A program made the translations under genes and the position numbers. A stretch of DNA of 64,000 nucleotides from Microbulbifer bruguierae (GTDB lineage Bacteria; Pseudomonadota; Gammaproteobacteria; Pseudomonadales; Cellvibrionaceae), in NCBI RefSeq assembly GCF_029869925.1, contig NZ_CP118605.1:744001-808000 (forward strand). The letters run 5' to 3'. The notes below the pieces were generated by a model that was given only the letters and a program-made list of their open reading frames with translations, ran no database searches and had not been told where the DNA came from. Shown here piece by piece: positions 47,476 through 56,126 of this stretch. The first letter of the stretch is position 1. Each line of letters opens with the position of its first letter.

Positions 47476-47512
47476 GTTTTCACACAGAGCAATCTGACCA
47501 ACGGATACGCGC

Positions 47513-47827
47513 ATGCCCGATACTTCTGACATCAGCCTGGACAAGATGCACGCTGCCGCCAGCGAAGCCTCCTCCATGCTGCGCTCCCTGGGGAACCAGG
47601 ATCGTCTTTTATTGCTGTGCCAACTGAGCCAGGAGGAGCTCTGCGTCAGCGACCTGGAAGAGCGTCTCGATATTCGCCAACCAAGCCTTTCACAACAGCT
47701 GGGCGTGCTGCGCCGCGAGGGGCTGGTCGCAACCCGCAAGGAAGGCAAGCGAGTTTACTATCGGGTGGCTGACCCAAAGGTTTTAAGTCTGTTACAAACT
47801 CTCTATCAACTTTATTGCGCGGAGTAA
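47513..47827 (+). CDS. bigR: ArsR-family repressor, BigR/SqrR-type persulfide sensor
   Basis: The 104-residue winged-helix protein has the ArsR core (LRSLGNQDRLLLLCQLSQEELCVSDLEERLDIRQPSLSQQLGVLRREGLVATRKEGKRVYYRV). Cys36 and Cys102 are 66 residues apart; in BigR of Xylella and SqrR of Rhodobacter the sensing cysteines have the same spacing, as I recall (42/108 and 41/107). Cys44 is extra. Oxidation by persulfides would form a bridge and release DNA. It is divergent from the MBL gene and precedes the YeeE/YedE pair by 9 bases, so it probably controls both sides. Confidence 0.85.
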   Translation: MPDTSDISLDKMHAAASEASSMLRSLGNQDRLLLLCQLSQEELCVSDLEERLDIRQPSLSQQLGVLRREGLVATRKEGKRVYYRVADPKVLSLLQTLYQLYCAE

Positions 47828-47836
47828 GCTGCCCCC

Positions 47837-48271
47837 ATGACCATCGACTGGAACGCTTTTACCCCCCTGTCCGCCCTTGGCGGCGGGCTACTGATCGGTA
47901 TCGCCAGCGCCTGGCTGATCCTGATGAACGGACGTATCGCCGGCATCTCCGGCATACTCGGTGGCCTCCTTGATTGCCCTCGAGACGACCGCAGTTGGCG
48001 ACTCGCTTTTGTGATTGGTTTGCTGGTTGGCCCCACTCTCTGGGGGCTTTTCCACGTCTTGCCAACCATCGAAATCCACGCCAGTGCACCAGTGCTGATC
48101 GCTGCAGGCCTGCTGGTAGGAACAGGCACCCGCTATGCTGCCGGCTGCACCAGCGGTCACGGGGTATGTGGCCTGTCACGTCTGTCCCCCCGATCTCTCG
48201 CGGCGACGCTCACCTTTATGGGCGGCGGATTCGCCACCGTCTTCATTATCCGCCATCTACTGGGAGCCTGA
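47837..48271 (+). CDS. YeeE/YedE family half-transporter 1
   Basis: The 144-residue membrane protein has about four hydrophobic segments and the DUF395 signature GTRYAAGCTSGHGVCGLSRLSPRS with Cys104 and Cys111. These proteins transport thiosulfate or related sulfur compounds; in the YeeE structure, conserved cysteines guide the ion. It ends 4 bases before the second half-transporter and starts 9 bases after the ArsR gene, all in one direction. A pair of short proteins is usual in this group (PmpA/PmpB type), in place of one long protein. Confidence 0.88.
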   Translation: MTIDWNAFTPLSALGGGLLIGIASAWLILMNGRIAGISGILGGLLDCPRDDRSWRLAFVIGLLVGPTLWGLFHVLPTIEIHASAPVLIAAGLLVGTGTRYAAGCTSGHGVCGLSRLSPRSLAATLTFMGGGFATVFIIRHLLGA

Positions 48272-48275
48272 TGCC

Positions 48276-48707
48276 ATGAACAAGTATTCGCTGTCTGCTT
48301 TTATCGGGGGATTAATATTCAGTGTTGGCCTGCTGCTCTCGGGTATGGCCAATCCGGAAAAAGTGCTGGGATTCCTGGATATCTTCGGTGCCTGGGACCC
48401 CTCCCTGGCCCTGGTGATGGGCGGTGCCATTGCGGTCGGGCTGCCGGCATTTGCACTGGCAAAACGCCGCAAGGCTTCGCTACTCGGCAACGCCATTCAA
48501 CTGCCGGCCAAACGGGAAGTCGACCGTCGCCTGGTACTGGGCAGTCTCGCCTTTGGCATTGGCTGGGGGCTGGCGGGCTTTTGCCCCGGGCCGGCTATTG
48601 TGGCAACCGGTGCGGCGCAGACCGGGGCCCTGATATTCACGCTGGCGATGTTCGCCGGCATGTGGGTGTTCCACTGGCTGGAGAGCCGCAAAGCACAAGC
48701 GGCCTGA
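48276..48707 (+). CDS. YeeE/YedE family half-transporter 2
   Basis: From the ATG at 48276 (MNKYSLSAFIGG) the product has 143 residues with four hydrophobic segments. The frame is open further upstream, but it is only the overlapping shadow of the previous gene. It has the signature GFCPGPAIVATGA with Cys103. It pairs with the preceding half-transporter, probably as a heterodimer that moves a sulfur species. A GC-rich hairpin lies about 40 bases downstream. The third SulP gene follows in the same direction. Confidence 0.88.
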   Translation: MNKYSLSAFIGGLIFSVGLLLSGMANPEKVLGFLDIFGAWDPSLALVMGGAIAVGLPAFALAKRRKASLLGNAIQLPAKREVDRRLVLGSLAFGIGWGLAGFCPGPAIVATGAAQTGALIFTLAMFAGMWVFHWLESRKAQAA

Positions 48708-48748
48708 CCTGCCCGCACCGACTCCATACGACCTTACCCGCAATCACT

Positions 48749-48769
48749 CTGGCGCCGACCCGGCGCCAG
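48749..48769 (+). terminator. Hairpin between the YeeE/YedE pair and the SulP gene
   Basis: CTGGCGCC and GGCGCCAG form an 8-bp stem around GACCC. There is no T-run, so it may be only a partial terminator or RNA stabiliser. Confidence 0.35.
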
Positions 48770-48820
48770 CAGCTATCCTGATGAGACCTTTACAGTCACG
48801 GATCTAAGCTGGCACAGGCG

Positions 48821-50584
48821 ATGCGGGCAAAACAACTTATTCCCAACTGGCTAAGAAATTATCATCGCAAGTGGCTAGCCGGTGACATTACTGCCGCCCT
48901 GGTATCCGGTATGTTGCTGGTACCCCAGGGTCTCGCCTATGCACTACTGGCAGGGTTGCCGCCCCACATCGGCCTTTACGCCAGCCTGTTGCCTTTAATT
49001 GCCTACGCGGCGTTTGGCAGCAGCAGCGCCATGGCGTTAGGCCCGGTAGCGGTCATCTCACTGATGATGACCTCCTCCCTCTCCCCCCTCGCGGCGACAG
49101 GCAGTGCGGAATATATTGCCGCAGCCATCATGCTTACGCTGTTAAGCGGCCTGTTTTTGTTCGCCATGGGCCTGCTCAAACTGGGGGTATTATCCAACCT
49201 CCTGAGTCACCCGGTGATCAGCGGCTTCATTGCCGGGGCCGGAGCCCTGATCATTGTCGGCCAACTCCCCGCCCTACTGGGTATCGAAGCGGATGGCGAG
49301 ACAGCATCCATCCAGCTGTTCCATGTGATCGAGCACCTGCCTGAGGCACACCTGACAACCATGCTGTTCGGTGTAGTTACCGTTATCCTGCTGGTTTTCA
49401 GCCGCACCTGGCTGCCAATGCTCCTGTTCAGGATAGGAACACCGAAACAATTCGCGCGACTTGCGGCGAAACTGATGCCGATGCTATTGGTACTCCTTGC
49501 CATCGCCATGGTCCACTGGCTGAAGTTCGACGACAAACTGGCCATCATTGGTGAGATACCCCGGGGACTGCCGCGGATCACCTTGCCGAACCTCGACTGG
49601 AATCTGGTTTACCAGCTGTTGTTGCCGGCATTGATGATTGCACTGATGGGTTTTGTTGAAAGCCTGTCCATAGCCCAGGCGCTGGCTACGCAGCGCAGTG
49701 AACGGGTCAACGCCGATGGCGAACTGCTGGGGCTGGGCGCAGCAAACATTACCAGTGCGCTTTCCGGTGGGCTGCCCGTCGCCGGCAGTTTTTCCCGCTC
49801 TGCGGTAAATGCGGACTCCGGCGCAAAATCGCCACTGGCAGGGGTTCTATCAGCCTTGTTGATGGTGCCCGTACTGCTGTATTTGACCGCATTCTTCGGT
49901 GAGCTGCCGTTGACGGTACTGGCGGCAATCATCATCGTCGCCGCGGCGGGACTCATCGATTTCAAAGGCTTTATTCAAAACTGGCGCTATGACCGTACCG
50001 ATGGCATCGCCATGCTGTTTACATTTCTGGGGGTCTTGCTGTTTGGTGTAGAAGTCGGCATTGCGCTGGGTATCGGGCTGTCATTCGCCACCCTTATCTG
50101 GCGCAGCAGCCGTCCACATATTGCTGTAGTCGGACGGGTACCAGGCACCGAACACTTTCGCAATGTGGTGCGGCACGATGTGAAAACCCACAAAAACCTG
50201 CTGTTCCTGCGTATCGACGAAAGCCTGTTTTTCAGCAACATCAGTGCGGTTGAAGACCGGCTGCTGCTGGAGCTCAAGCGCCATCCGGAGACCCGCGAGC
50301 TGGTTATCATCCTTTCGTCCGTCAGCCGTATTGACGGCACTGCGCTGGAGCGGCTGCACCAAATCAATAAAGACCTGCAACGACGCGATATCCGCATGCA
50401 CTTGGCGGAAGTCAAGGGACCGGTACTGGACCGCCTCAGTCGCTCGAAACTGCTGGAACGACTCTCAGGCAGAATCTTTCTTTCTTCCTATATCGCGGAA
50501 TTGGCATTACAGAAAGAACAGAAGGAGCTGCAAGAACAGGATACCGGGGAAGACCGACAAGGCGACGCTTCTCCCAGTCTGTGA
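48821..50584 (+). CDS. SulP family anion transporter with STAS domain (third paralogue)
   Basis: The 587-residue protein has the SulP membrane domain (about 10-430; LVPQGLAYALLAGLPPHIGLYASL, then LGLGAANITSALSGGLPVAGSFSRSAVNADSGA) and a STAS domain (about 450-565). It is close in sequence style to the SulP at 44308 and different from that at 13753. The start ATG at 48821 has a weak AGG upstream. It follows the BigR-YeeE/YedE unit by 113 bases. In a persulfide-oxidising locus it could carry sulfite or sulfate out, or sulfate in. Confidence 0.92.
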   Translation: MRAKQLIPNWLRNYHRKWLAGDITAALVSGMLLVPQGLAYALLAGLPPHIGLYASLLPLIAYAAFGSSSAMALGPVAVISLMMTSSLSPLAATGSAEYIAAAIMLTLLSGLFLFAMGLLKLGVLSNLLSHPVISGFIAGAGALIIVGQLPALLGIEADGETASIQLFHVIEHLPEAHLTTMLFGVVTVILLVFSRTWLPMLLFRIGTPKQFARLAAKLMPMLLVLLAIAMVHWLKFDDKLAIIGEIPRGLPRITLPNLDWNLVYQLLLPALMIALMGFVESLSIAQALATQRSERVNADGELLGLGAANITSALSGGLPVAGSFSRSAVNADSGAKSPLAGVLSALLMVPVLLYLTAFFGELPLTVLAAIIIVAAAGLIDFKGFIQNWRYDRTDGIAMLFTFLGVLLFGVEVGIALGIGLSFATLIWRSSRPHIAVVGRVPGTEHFRNVVRHDVKTHKNLLFLRIDESLFFSNISAVEDRLLLELKRHPETRELVIILSSVSRIDGTALERLHQINKDLQRRDIRMHLAEVKGPVLDRLSRSKLLERLSGRIFLSSYIAELALQKEQKELQEQDTGEDRQGDASPSL

Positions 50585-50665
50585 CATTTACTCGCCGCAA
50601 CCCTGTACCTGACAGAACAACACTGGCAATATATCCAGTATTTGATCCGGCGGTACAGGGGCTTC

Positions 50666-52924
50666 ATGTCAGAACAGGCAACACATCTCACGGAAGAGCA
50701 GCAGGCCATCGCCAATCATCCAGGGGGCCACGCAAAAATCATTGCCGTTGCCGGATCCGGTAAAACCACCGCACTGCTGCACTACATCAAAAACCGTCTC
50801 AACACCGGTACGAATCCGCAACGCGTACTGGTACTGATGTATAACCGCAGCGCCAGAGAAGATTTCACCGCGCGCCTGAAGTCCCTGTGCGGTGATCGGA
50901 TCCCCGCCGTAAATACCTTCCACAGCCTCGGCTACCGACTCTACCAGCAGTTAATCACCCGTGGTCATCTGGCGCGAGCCAACCTTACCCCGCTGCCACA
51001 ATCGGTAGTGCAACTGCAAATATGGAAGGCCATCGAAGCCTGCGCACCACCCTCAGAGCTGGAAGATATCCGTGCGCGCAAGCAATCGGAAACTGAGGCC
51101 GCGGAATTTTTTATCGACTACACAAAAACCATACTCACCGGAGATTTGAGTGCGTTCCAGCAGCTCAATCTCGGCGATGAACATCTGTATTTTCTCAAGG
51201 TCTTCCGTCATTTCGAGGACTGGCGGAGGGAGCAGAATGCTGTCACCTATGCGGACCTGATTTACGACCCGGCAATTCTGTTCAGTCTACGGCCGGATAT
51301 CGCCGAGGCCTACGGCAGCTTTTACACTGACATTCTTGTCGATGAATATCAGGACATTAACGAAATCCAGCATTTTCTGCTGCGGATTATCTACGGCAAG
51401 TCCGGCAACGTTATCGCCATCGGCGATCCCGACCAGACCATTTACGAGTGGCGCGGCTCACGCCCGGAATTCCTGCTGCGACTGTTCGACGGCGACTTCC
51501 CGCCTTCTCATATCTATCAATTGAGCCGTACTTTTCGTTACGGACACAGCCTGTCTCTGGCTGCCAACCACTTTATCCAAAACAACCGTGAACGGGCAGA
51601 TATCTTTTGTATATCCGGTAATCCGAAAGCGACCACCGATATCAAGAAGGTCAACACTGGCAACGAGGGTAAATGGCTGGTGGAGCATGTGCGCCGCTGC
51701 CAACAAAACGGTCAACCACTCAAGGAAATCGCGATTCTGGTACGGCTTTGGTCGCTGGCCGCACCGCTGGAACTGGCACTGCTGGCCAACAACATTCCCT
51801 ACCGCTCCGGCAGCCGCAATACGGTATTGTCGCGGCGGGAACTGCGGCCGCTGTTCTGGAGCCTGAATATCGCAGCCGGTCGCTTCTCGGAACTGTCTGC
51901 GAAACGCCGCAGCCAAGGCCTTTACGAATGGCTCACCGCACCGCACATCCGCATCCCCCGCGCAGCACTCGAACCCCTGTGTGAGCGCCTGAGCTCGTTT
52001 GATCGCGGCTGGGGTAAAGAGCTGTTAAAACAGATCCCGGAATCCCTGAGCCAACCCCAGTGCAAGCGTTTGCGGCAGCGCGCTGAGCTGCTGCAGCAGA
52101 TAGAAGCCTGGCGCGGCCACGGCGGCGAGCTAGTGCGAAGACAACTGGGAGATCTGGATTACCTGAGCGGTATCGCGGAAGACGCATTCAACCGCCAGCA
52201 GGCAGAGGAACGACAACAGACCATCCTGGCTTTTTGCCAGTACCTCGATCAGTTACGCCTTGCCCCCAGAGAGGCTCTGGAGCACCTCCAACAACTGCAG
52301 CAACAGCACTTGAGCCAGGATCAGGAACAAGAAGAGAGTGAGGTGGATGCCATCCAGATTACCACCATGCACCAGGCCAAGGGCCTGGAGTGGGATCAGG
52401 TGGTCGTCCCATCCCTCACGGTACACAATATGCCGTACCAGCCACAGCGGGATTTCTCTACACCCGCCTCTACCGAAAGCGAAAGACGGCTAATGTATGT
52501 GGCCATGACCCGTGCAAAAAAACAGCTATTCCTGCTAACACCACCCGTAGCCGCGGACAAAACAGGTAATCCGAATGCCTCCGCTGCGGAACCAGAGCAG
52601 AAACCCTCGCTGTTTATCGATGAAATGCATCTGCCCCTCAGCAATCTGCTGGGCGAGGCCCTGGGAGAACGGCCCGAAAACATAACCACTCAGGTTCCGG
52701 TAACCCGGCTGGCTTTACGTTATCTCGAGGCCTGTGACTACAACCCGGATATCAACGCACCGCGAGCGACACAGCGAAAGCCACAGACCGGCGAAAGTGT
52801 TCGCCACCAGAAACTCGGGTACGGCCGGGTAATCAAGTGGGAAGATTCCCGGGTAGAGATTCTGTTCAGCGACCGTAAAACCCGCCGCTTCGACTGGGAC
52901 AAGCTTGCACAATTCCTGATGTAA
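50666..52924 (+). CDS. UvrD/Rep-family superfamily 1 DNA helicase
   Basis: From the ATG at 50666 (MSEQATHLTEEQQAI, with AGGGG 6 bases upstream) the product has 752 residues. Motifs are in order: Q motif LTEEQQAI, Walker A AVAGSGKTT (27-35), DILVDEYQDINEIQ (motif II), GDPDQTIYEWRG (III), QLSRTFRYG (IV), TMHQAKGLEWDQV (V) and YVAMTRAKKQLFLL (VI). It is a 3'-5' helicase of the UvrD/Rep/PcrA family but of a less common subgroup, shorter in the 2B domain. The C-terminal part (about 700-752) is a Tudor-like KLGYGRVIKWEDSRVEILF. No partner gene is adjacent. Confidence 0.92.
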   Translation: MSEQATHLTEEQQAIANHPGGHAKIIAVAGSGKTTALLHYIKNRLNTGTNPQRVLVLMYNRSAREDFTARLKSLCGDRIPAVNTFHSLGYRLYQQLITRGHLARANLTPLPQSVVQLQIWKAIEACAPPSELEDIRARKQSETEAAEFFIDYTKTILTGDLSAFQQLNLGDEHLYFLKVFRHFEDWRREQNAVTYADLIYDPAILFSLRPDIAEAYGSFYTDILVDEYQDINEIQHFLLRIIYGKSGNVIAIGDPDQTIYEWRGSRPEFLLRLFDGDFPPSHIYQLSRTFRYGHSLSLAANHFIQNNRERADIFCISGNPKATTDIKKVNTGNEGKWLVEHVRRCQQNGQPLKEIAILVRLWSLAAPLELALLANNIPYRSGSRNTVLSRRELRPLFWSLNIAAGRFSELSAKRRSQGLYEWLTAPHIRIPRAALEPLCERLSSFDRGWGKELLKQIPESLSQPQCKRLRQRAELLQQIEAWRGHGGELVRRQLGDLDYLSGIAEDAFNRQQAEERQQTILAFCQYLDQLRLAPREALEHLQQLQQQHLSQDQEQEESEVDAIQITTMHQAKGLEWDQVVVPSLTVHNMPYQPQRDFSTPASTESERRLMYVAMTRAKKQLFLLTPPVAADKTGNPNASAAEPEQKPSLFIDEMHLPLSNLLGEALGERPENITTQVPVTRLALRYLEACDYNPDINAPRATQRKPQTGESVRHQKLGYGRVIKWEDSRVEILFSDRKTRRFDWDKLAQFLM

Positions 52925-52951
52925 CCGGGGCGCGCCCGGCAGGAGGAAATG

Positions 52952-53641
52952 TCACTCCCCGTCAGAACTCCGTGCAAACTGCTCGCTCACATTGAAAAAG
53001 AGCGGATATTCCTGGCCGGACTCCGGATCGCGCACCTGCATTTTGTCGTAAATACCCTGTTTGTCGTACACGATCGACTGATCCAGCACCTGTAAACCTT
53101 TCAGGCGAACGAACCCACGTAGCTCCGATGTGCTGATGGTCTGAAATGCGCTCGCCTGGGTTTTCCCGTCGCCACTGTTTTCAATCGATGTCATCAAGCC
53201 TTCCACCATGTAGCGGTGCTGATCCTCACGCTCGAAGTCACCCGCCTGACCGCTACAAACCACGCCGATCATGTGGGCTTCCAGACTCATATAGTTGTAA
53301 GCCAGCACCTTGTCGAGATTGCGCAGGCAACCGTCAAAATCTGCATTTTCTACCGAGCTGTAGGCTTCCGACAGTCCTTCCAGCTTTACACCACCATAGG
53401 GATTGTATTCGGGCGACCGCACATACGCTTTGCGCAGCCGATCAAAGTCCAGTGTAAAGCTGAGCTGAAGTGCCTCATCCAACAGCTGCCGATACTCGCT
53501 TTTATTCTGTTGGCGCAAAGGCACGCCGGAGTCAGATCCGCCCTGCCCCGCACAGGCGGCCAGAAGTATCACGCAAAGCGCAATCCCGCCGCGCGAAATC
53601 GCAGAGTAGGAACGTCGGAGTTCAGGAAGGAGGGTTGCCAT
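52952..53641 (-). CDS. DUF4919-type lipoprotein
   Basis: The 229-residue product has a long N-terminus with a signal (residues 15-30) and lipobox LAAC, cysteine at about 30. The mature part includes YRQLLDEALQLSFTLDFDRLRKAYVRSPEYNPYGG, typical of DUF4919, and helical repeats that suggest a TPR-like fold. Function is unknown. Its start overlaps the end of the patatin gene by 20 bases, which implies coupled translation. It converges on the helicase gene, with 27 bases between them. Confidence 0.78.
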   Translation of the reverse strand: MATLLPELRRSYSAISRGGIALCVILLAACAGQGGSDSGVPLRQQNKSEYRQLLDEALQLSFTLDFDRLRKAYVRSPEYNPYGGVKLEGLSEAYSSVENADFDGCLRNLDKVLAYNYMSLEAHMIGVVCSGQAGDFEREDQHRYMVEGLMTSIENSGDGKTQASAFQTISTSELRGFVRLKGLQVLDQSIVYDKQGIYDKMQVRDPESGQEYPLFFNVSEQFARSSDGE

Positions 53642-54884
53642 GACTTGTTTCCGTTGCGGGTTTTACCCGAATACCAAAAAGACTCTTGTGCTCAGTGGGA
53701 ACCAGCTGGGTACGCGGGCGCAGGAATTCCCGCAATTTGTCCTGCTCCCACATCGCATCCTGATAGCCGAGATCCACCAGCTCGCCCAGGTAGGGTTTTT
53801 CAAATAACAGGTAACTGGCGGCGGAGGCTCCCCCACCGGACGTGGTCGCACCGGTAGAGCGAAATAACCAACGCAAAGCCGGCGGCAGATAGCGCACCTT
53901 GCGCCCGGCAAGCCGATCAAGACTCTGGCTTGGCTCAATCACTGCAGATTCCACCGCGCGCAATGGCGCCAGCTCCGGGAGGGCCTTTTCCTCCACGGAA
54001 TCCAATAGCAGGTTGACCCGATCCAGGTGTTCCAGATCCCCCTCCAGGCTGTCGATAAATGCCGCATTGAACAGCTGGCCGCCAATCTGTGCCAGCGACG
54101 GCGAGTGCTTCGCTATCTTGCGCCGCTTGCCCCAGTGCACCGGTGAGCGGTTGTCGGAGACACCCACCACAAACACCCGACTCGCCCCCAGATGCAGTGC
54201 CGGGCTGATAGGCGCCAGCTGTCGCACCGCGCCATCGCCGAAATACTCGTCGCCGATTTTCACCGTCGGAAACAGGGTGGGAATCGCAGTGGAAGCCATC
54301 AGGTGCTCAATGGTGAGCTGCGTACGCTCACCACAACGACGAAAACGCCGCCACTCCTGCAAATCTTCACTGCCCTGAAAAAAGCTGACAGACTCCCCTT
54401 CGTTGTAAGACATGGCATTGACGCTGACCGCCCGCAGGCGTCCCTCGTCGATATTCTTCTGAATATTGCCGAAGGGAATCACTTCATCGACCAAAGCCCG
54501 CAGCGGTCGATTATCCAGCAGGGCCAGAGGCCGTCGACGGGCAATTCCCTGATTGAACAGAGAACCGGTAATTGTCAGCAAATTCCCCAGCAAGCTGCTC
54601 CAGTTACTGCGATAGATACGGTCAACGGTGAGCCCCATCCAGAGATCACACAGTCGCGCCACCGCCTCTTTGAACGTGCCCGGGTAACTTGCCAGCAACA
54701 GTGCATTGACCGCCCCAGCGGAAGTGCCACAGATGATCTTAAAGGGGTAAGACTCACTCTCGGGAGTGAGCTCAGCCAGTGCCTTCAAGACTCCCACCTG
54801 ATAGGCAGCGCGAGCACCACCGCCCGACAGCACCAGGGCACCGGCATCGTGGGTCTGAGTATTGAGGGGAGTATCTACCGACAA
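53622..54884 (-). CDS. Patatin-like phospholipase
   Basis: The 420-residue protein has the patatin catalytic features: oxyanion loop GGGARAAY (21-28), nucleophile GTSAG with Ser55, and DGA in YFGDGAVRQLAPISPAL near residue 217. There is no signal peptide; many bacterial members are cytosolic or secreted by other routes. It should hydrolyse acyl ester bonds of phospholipids, though the substrate is not known. The C-terminal 100 residues are specific to this group. It is followed by a DUF4919 lipoprotein in the same unit. Confidence 0.9.
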   Translation of the reverse strand: MSVDTPLNTQTHDAGALVLSGGGARAAYQVGVLKALAELTPESESYPFKIICGTSAGAVNALLLASYPGTFKEAVARLCDLWMGLTVDRIYRSNWSSLLGNLLTITGSLFNQGIARRRPLALLDNRPLRALVDEVIPFGNIQKNIDEGRLRAVSVNAMSYNEGESVSFFQGSEDLQEWRRFRRCGERTQLTIEHLMASTAIPTLFPTVKIGDEYFGDGAVRQLAPISPALHLGASRVFVVGVSDNRSPVHWGKRRKIAKHSPSLAQIGGQLFNAAFIDSLEGDLEHLDRVNLLLDSVEEKALPELAPLRAVESAVIEPSQSLDRLAGRKVRYLPPALRWLFRSTGATTSGGGASAASYLLFEKPYLGELVDLGYQDAMWEQDKLREFLRPRTQLVPTEHKSLFGIRVKPATETSHGNPPS

Positions 54885-55060
54885 TGTTTGCTACCAGATC
54901 AACCGTTTCAGGAACAGGGTTTCAGCGTTCGCCCTTGTGGGGCCTGGAACTCCCTGTTCAATTGTTATTTTGACTCTTCAGCATAGCAGCGGAGCCGCCC
55001 CGGAAATGAGGTCACCACCGCAAATATATGCGCCAACACACATTTTTGACCGACGACACA

Positions 55061-56065
55061 CTATCTGTTCATGTCGACGACATAGCGTCCAATACCGTGC
55101 CCCCGATGCAACCGAGCGAGAAACTCCGGCGCCTGCTCCAGGGAAATATCTTCGGCAATCCTCTGCAACTGTTCACCGATATACCAATCCCCGGCCAACT
55201 TTTCCCACACCTCGGCTTTCTTCGCGAGGGGCAATTCCACACTGTCGACACCGAGCAGGCTGATACCCCGGAGGATGAAAGGGAACACGTTGGCCTGAAA
55301 CTGGGCGCCGGAAGCCATACCACAGGCAGCCACACCGCCCCCGTACTTTAGGCATTTGATGACATTGAACAGGGTTTCGCCGCCCACAGTATCCACCGCC
55401 CAGGCCCACAGTGGCTTAGCGATGGCTTTGCTGGCGAATGGCGCCAGGGTTTCCCGATCGAGTACTTTCCAGGCACCGAGAGCGGTCAGGAAATCTGCGG
55501 ATTCCAATTTACCGGTCACCGCAGCGACCCGAAAACCGAGCTTGGCCAACAGCGCCACCGTGATCGAACCGACGCCGCCGGTGGCACCCGTCACCAGCAC
55601 TTCACCATCCTCCGGTGTGGCGCCGGCCTCCAACAGTTTTTCCACACATAAACCTGCAGTCAGGCCGGCAGTTCCGAGAATCATGGATTCCCTCAGTGTC
55701 AGGCCTGCAGGCAATGGCGTTACCCATTCCGCCGGCACTGCGATGCGCTCCGCGAGCCCCCCCGCAGTATTCATACCGAAGTCATAGCCAGTCACCAGCA
55801 CCTTGTCACCGGGCCGGAAGGTACCACTATTGTCATGGATCACGCTGCCGGCTGCGTCGATACCGGGTGTATGTGGGTATTCACGAGTAACCGCACGGTT
55901 GCCAAAGGCCGACAGCGCGTCCTTATAATTCAGTGACGAATGGGAAACCACAACCTGTACTGGATTGGCGGGAAGGTCCGCAGTAGTTCTGGCGACAATC
56001 GTCTGGTCATATTTACCCGCCGCAACCTCTTCAACCAGCATCGCGCGAAATGTTTGCTCAGACAT
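55061..56065 (-). CDS. acuI: Acrylyl-CoA reductase/YhdH-type quinone oxidoreductase
   Basis: From the ATG at 56065 (MSEQTFRAMLVEE, with AGGGAAG about 8 bases upstream) the product has 334 residues, the usual length for AcuI/YhdH medium-chain reductases. It has the SSLNYKDALSAFGNRAV and PGIDAAGSV segments, and the nucleotide-binding GATGGVGSITVALLAKLG. AcuI reduces acryloyl-CoA to propionyl-CoA with NADPH, a step useful in DMSP and acrylate metabolism in marine bacteria, but other 2-enoyl substrates are possible. It is upstream of the patatin gene with 176 bases between them, and downstream of sohB. Confidence 0.88.
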   Translation of the reverse strand: MSEQTFRAMLVEEVAAGKYDQTIVARTTADLPANPVQVVVSHSSLNYKDALSAFGNRAVTREYPHTPGIDAAGSVIHDNSGTFRPGDKVLVTGYDFGMNTAGGLAERIAVPAEWVTPLPAGLTLRESMILGTAGLTAGLCVEKLLEAGATPEDGEVLVTGATGGVGSITVALLAKLGFRVAAVTGKLESADFLTALGAWKVLDRETLAPFASKAIAKPLWAWAVDTVGGETLFNVIKCLKYGGGVAACGMASGAQFQANVFPFILRGISLLGVDSVELPLAKKAEVWEKLAGDWYIGEQLQRIAEDISLEQAPEFLARLHRGHGIGRYVVDMNR

Positions 56066-56126
56066 CAGCTCTTCCCTGTTCGCCACGTAAATTGAACATG
56101 GTAGTCAAATCAGTCAAATACAGTCG

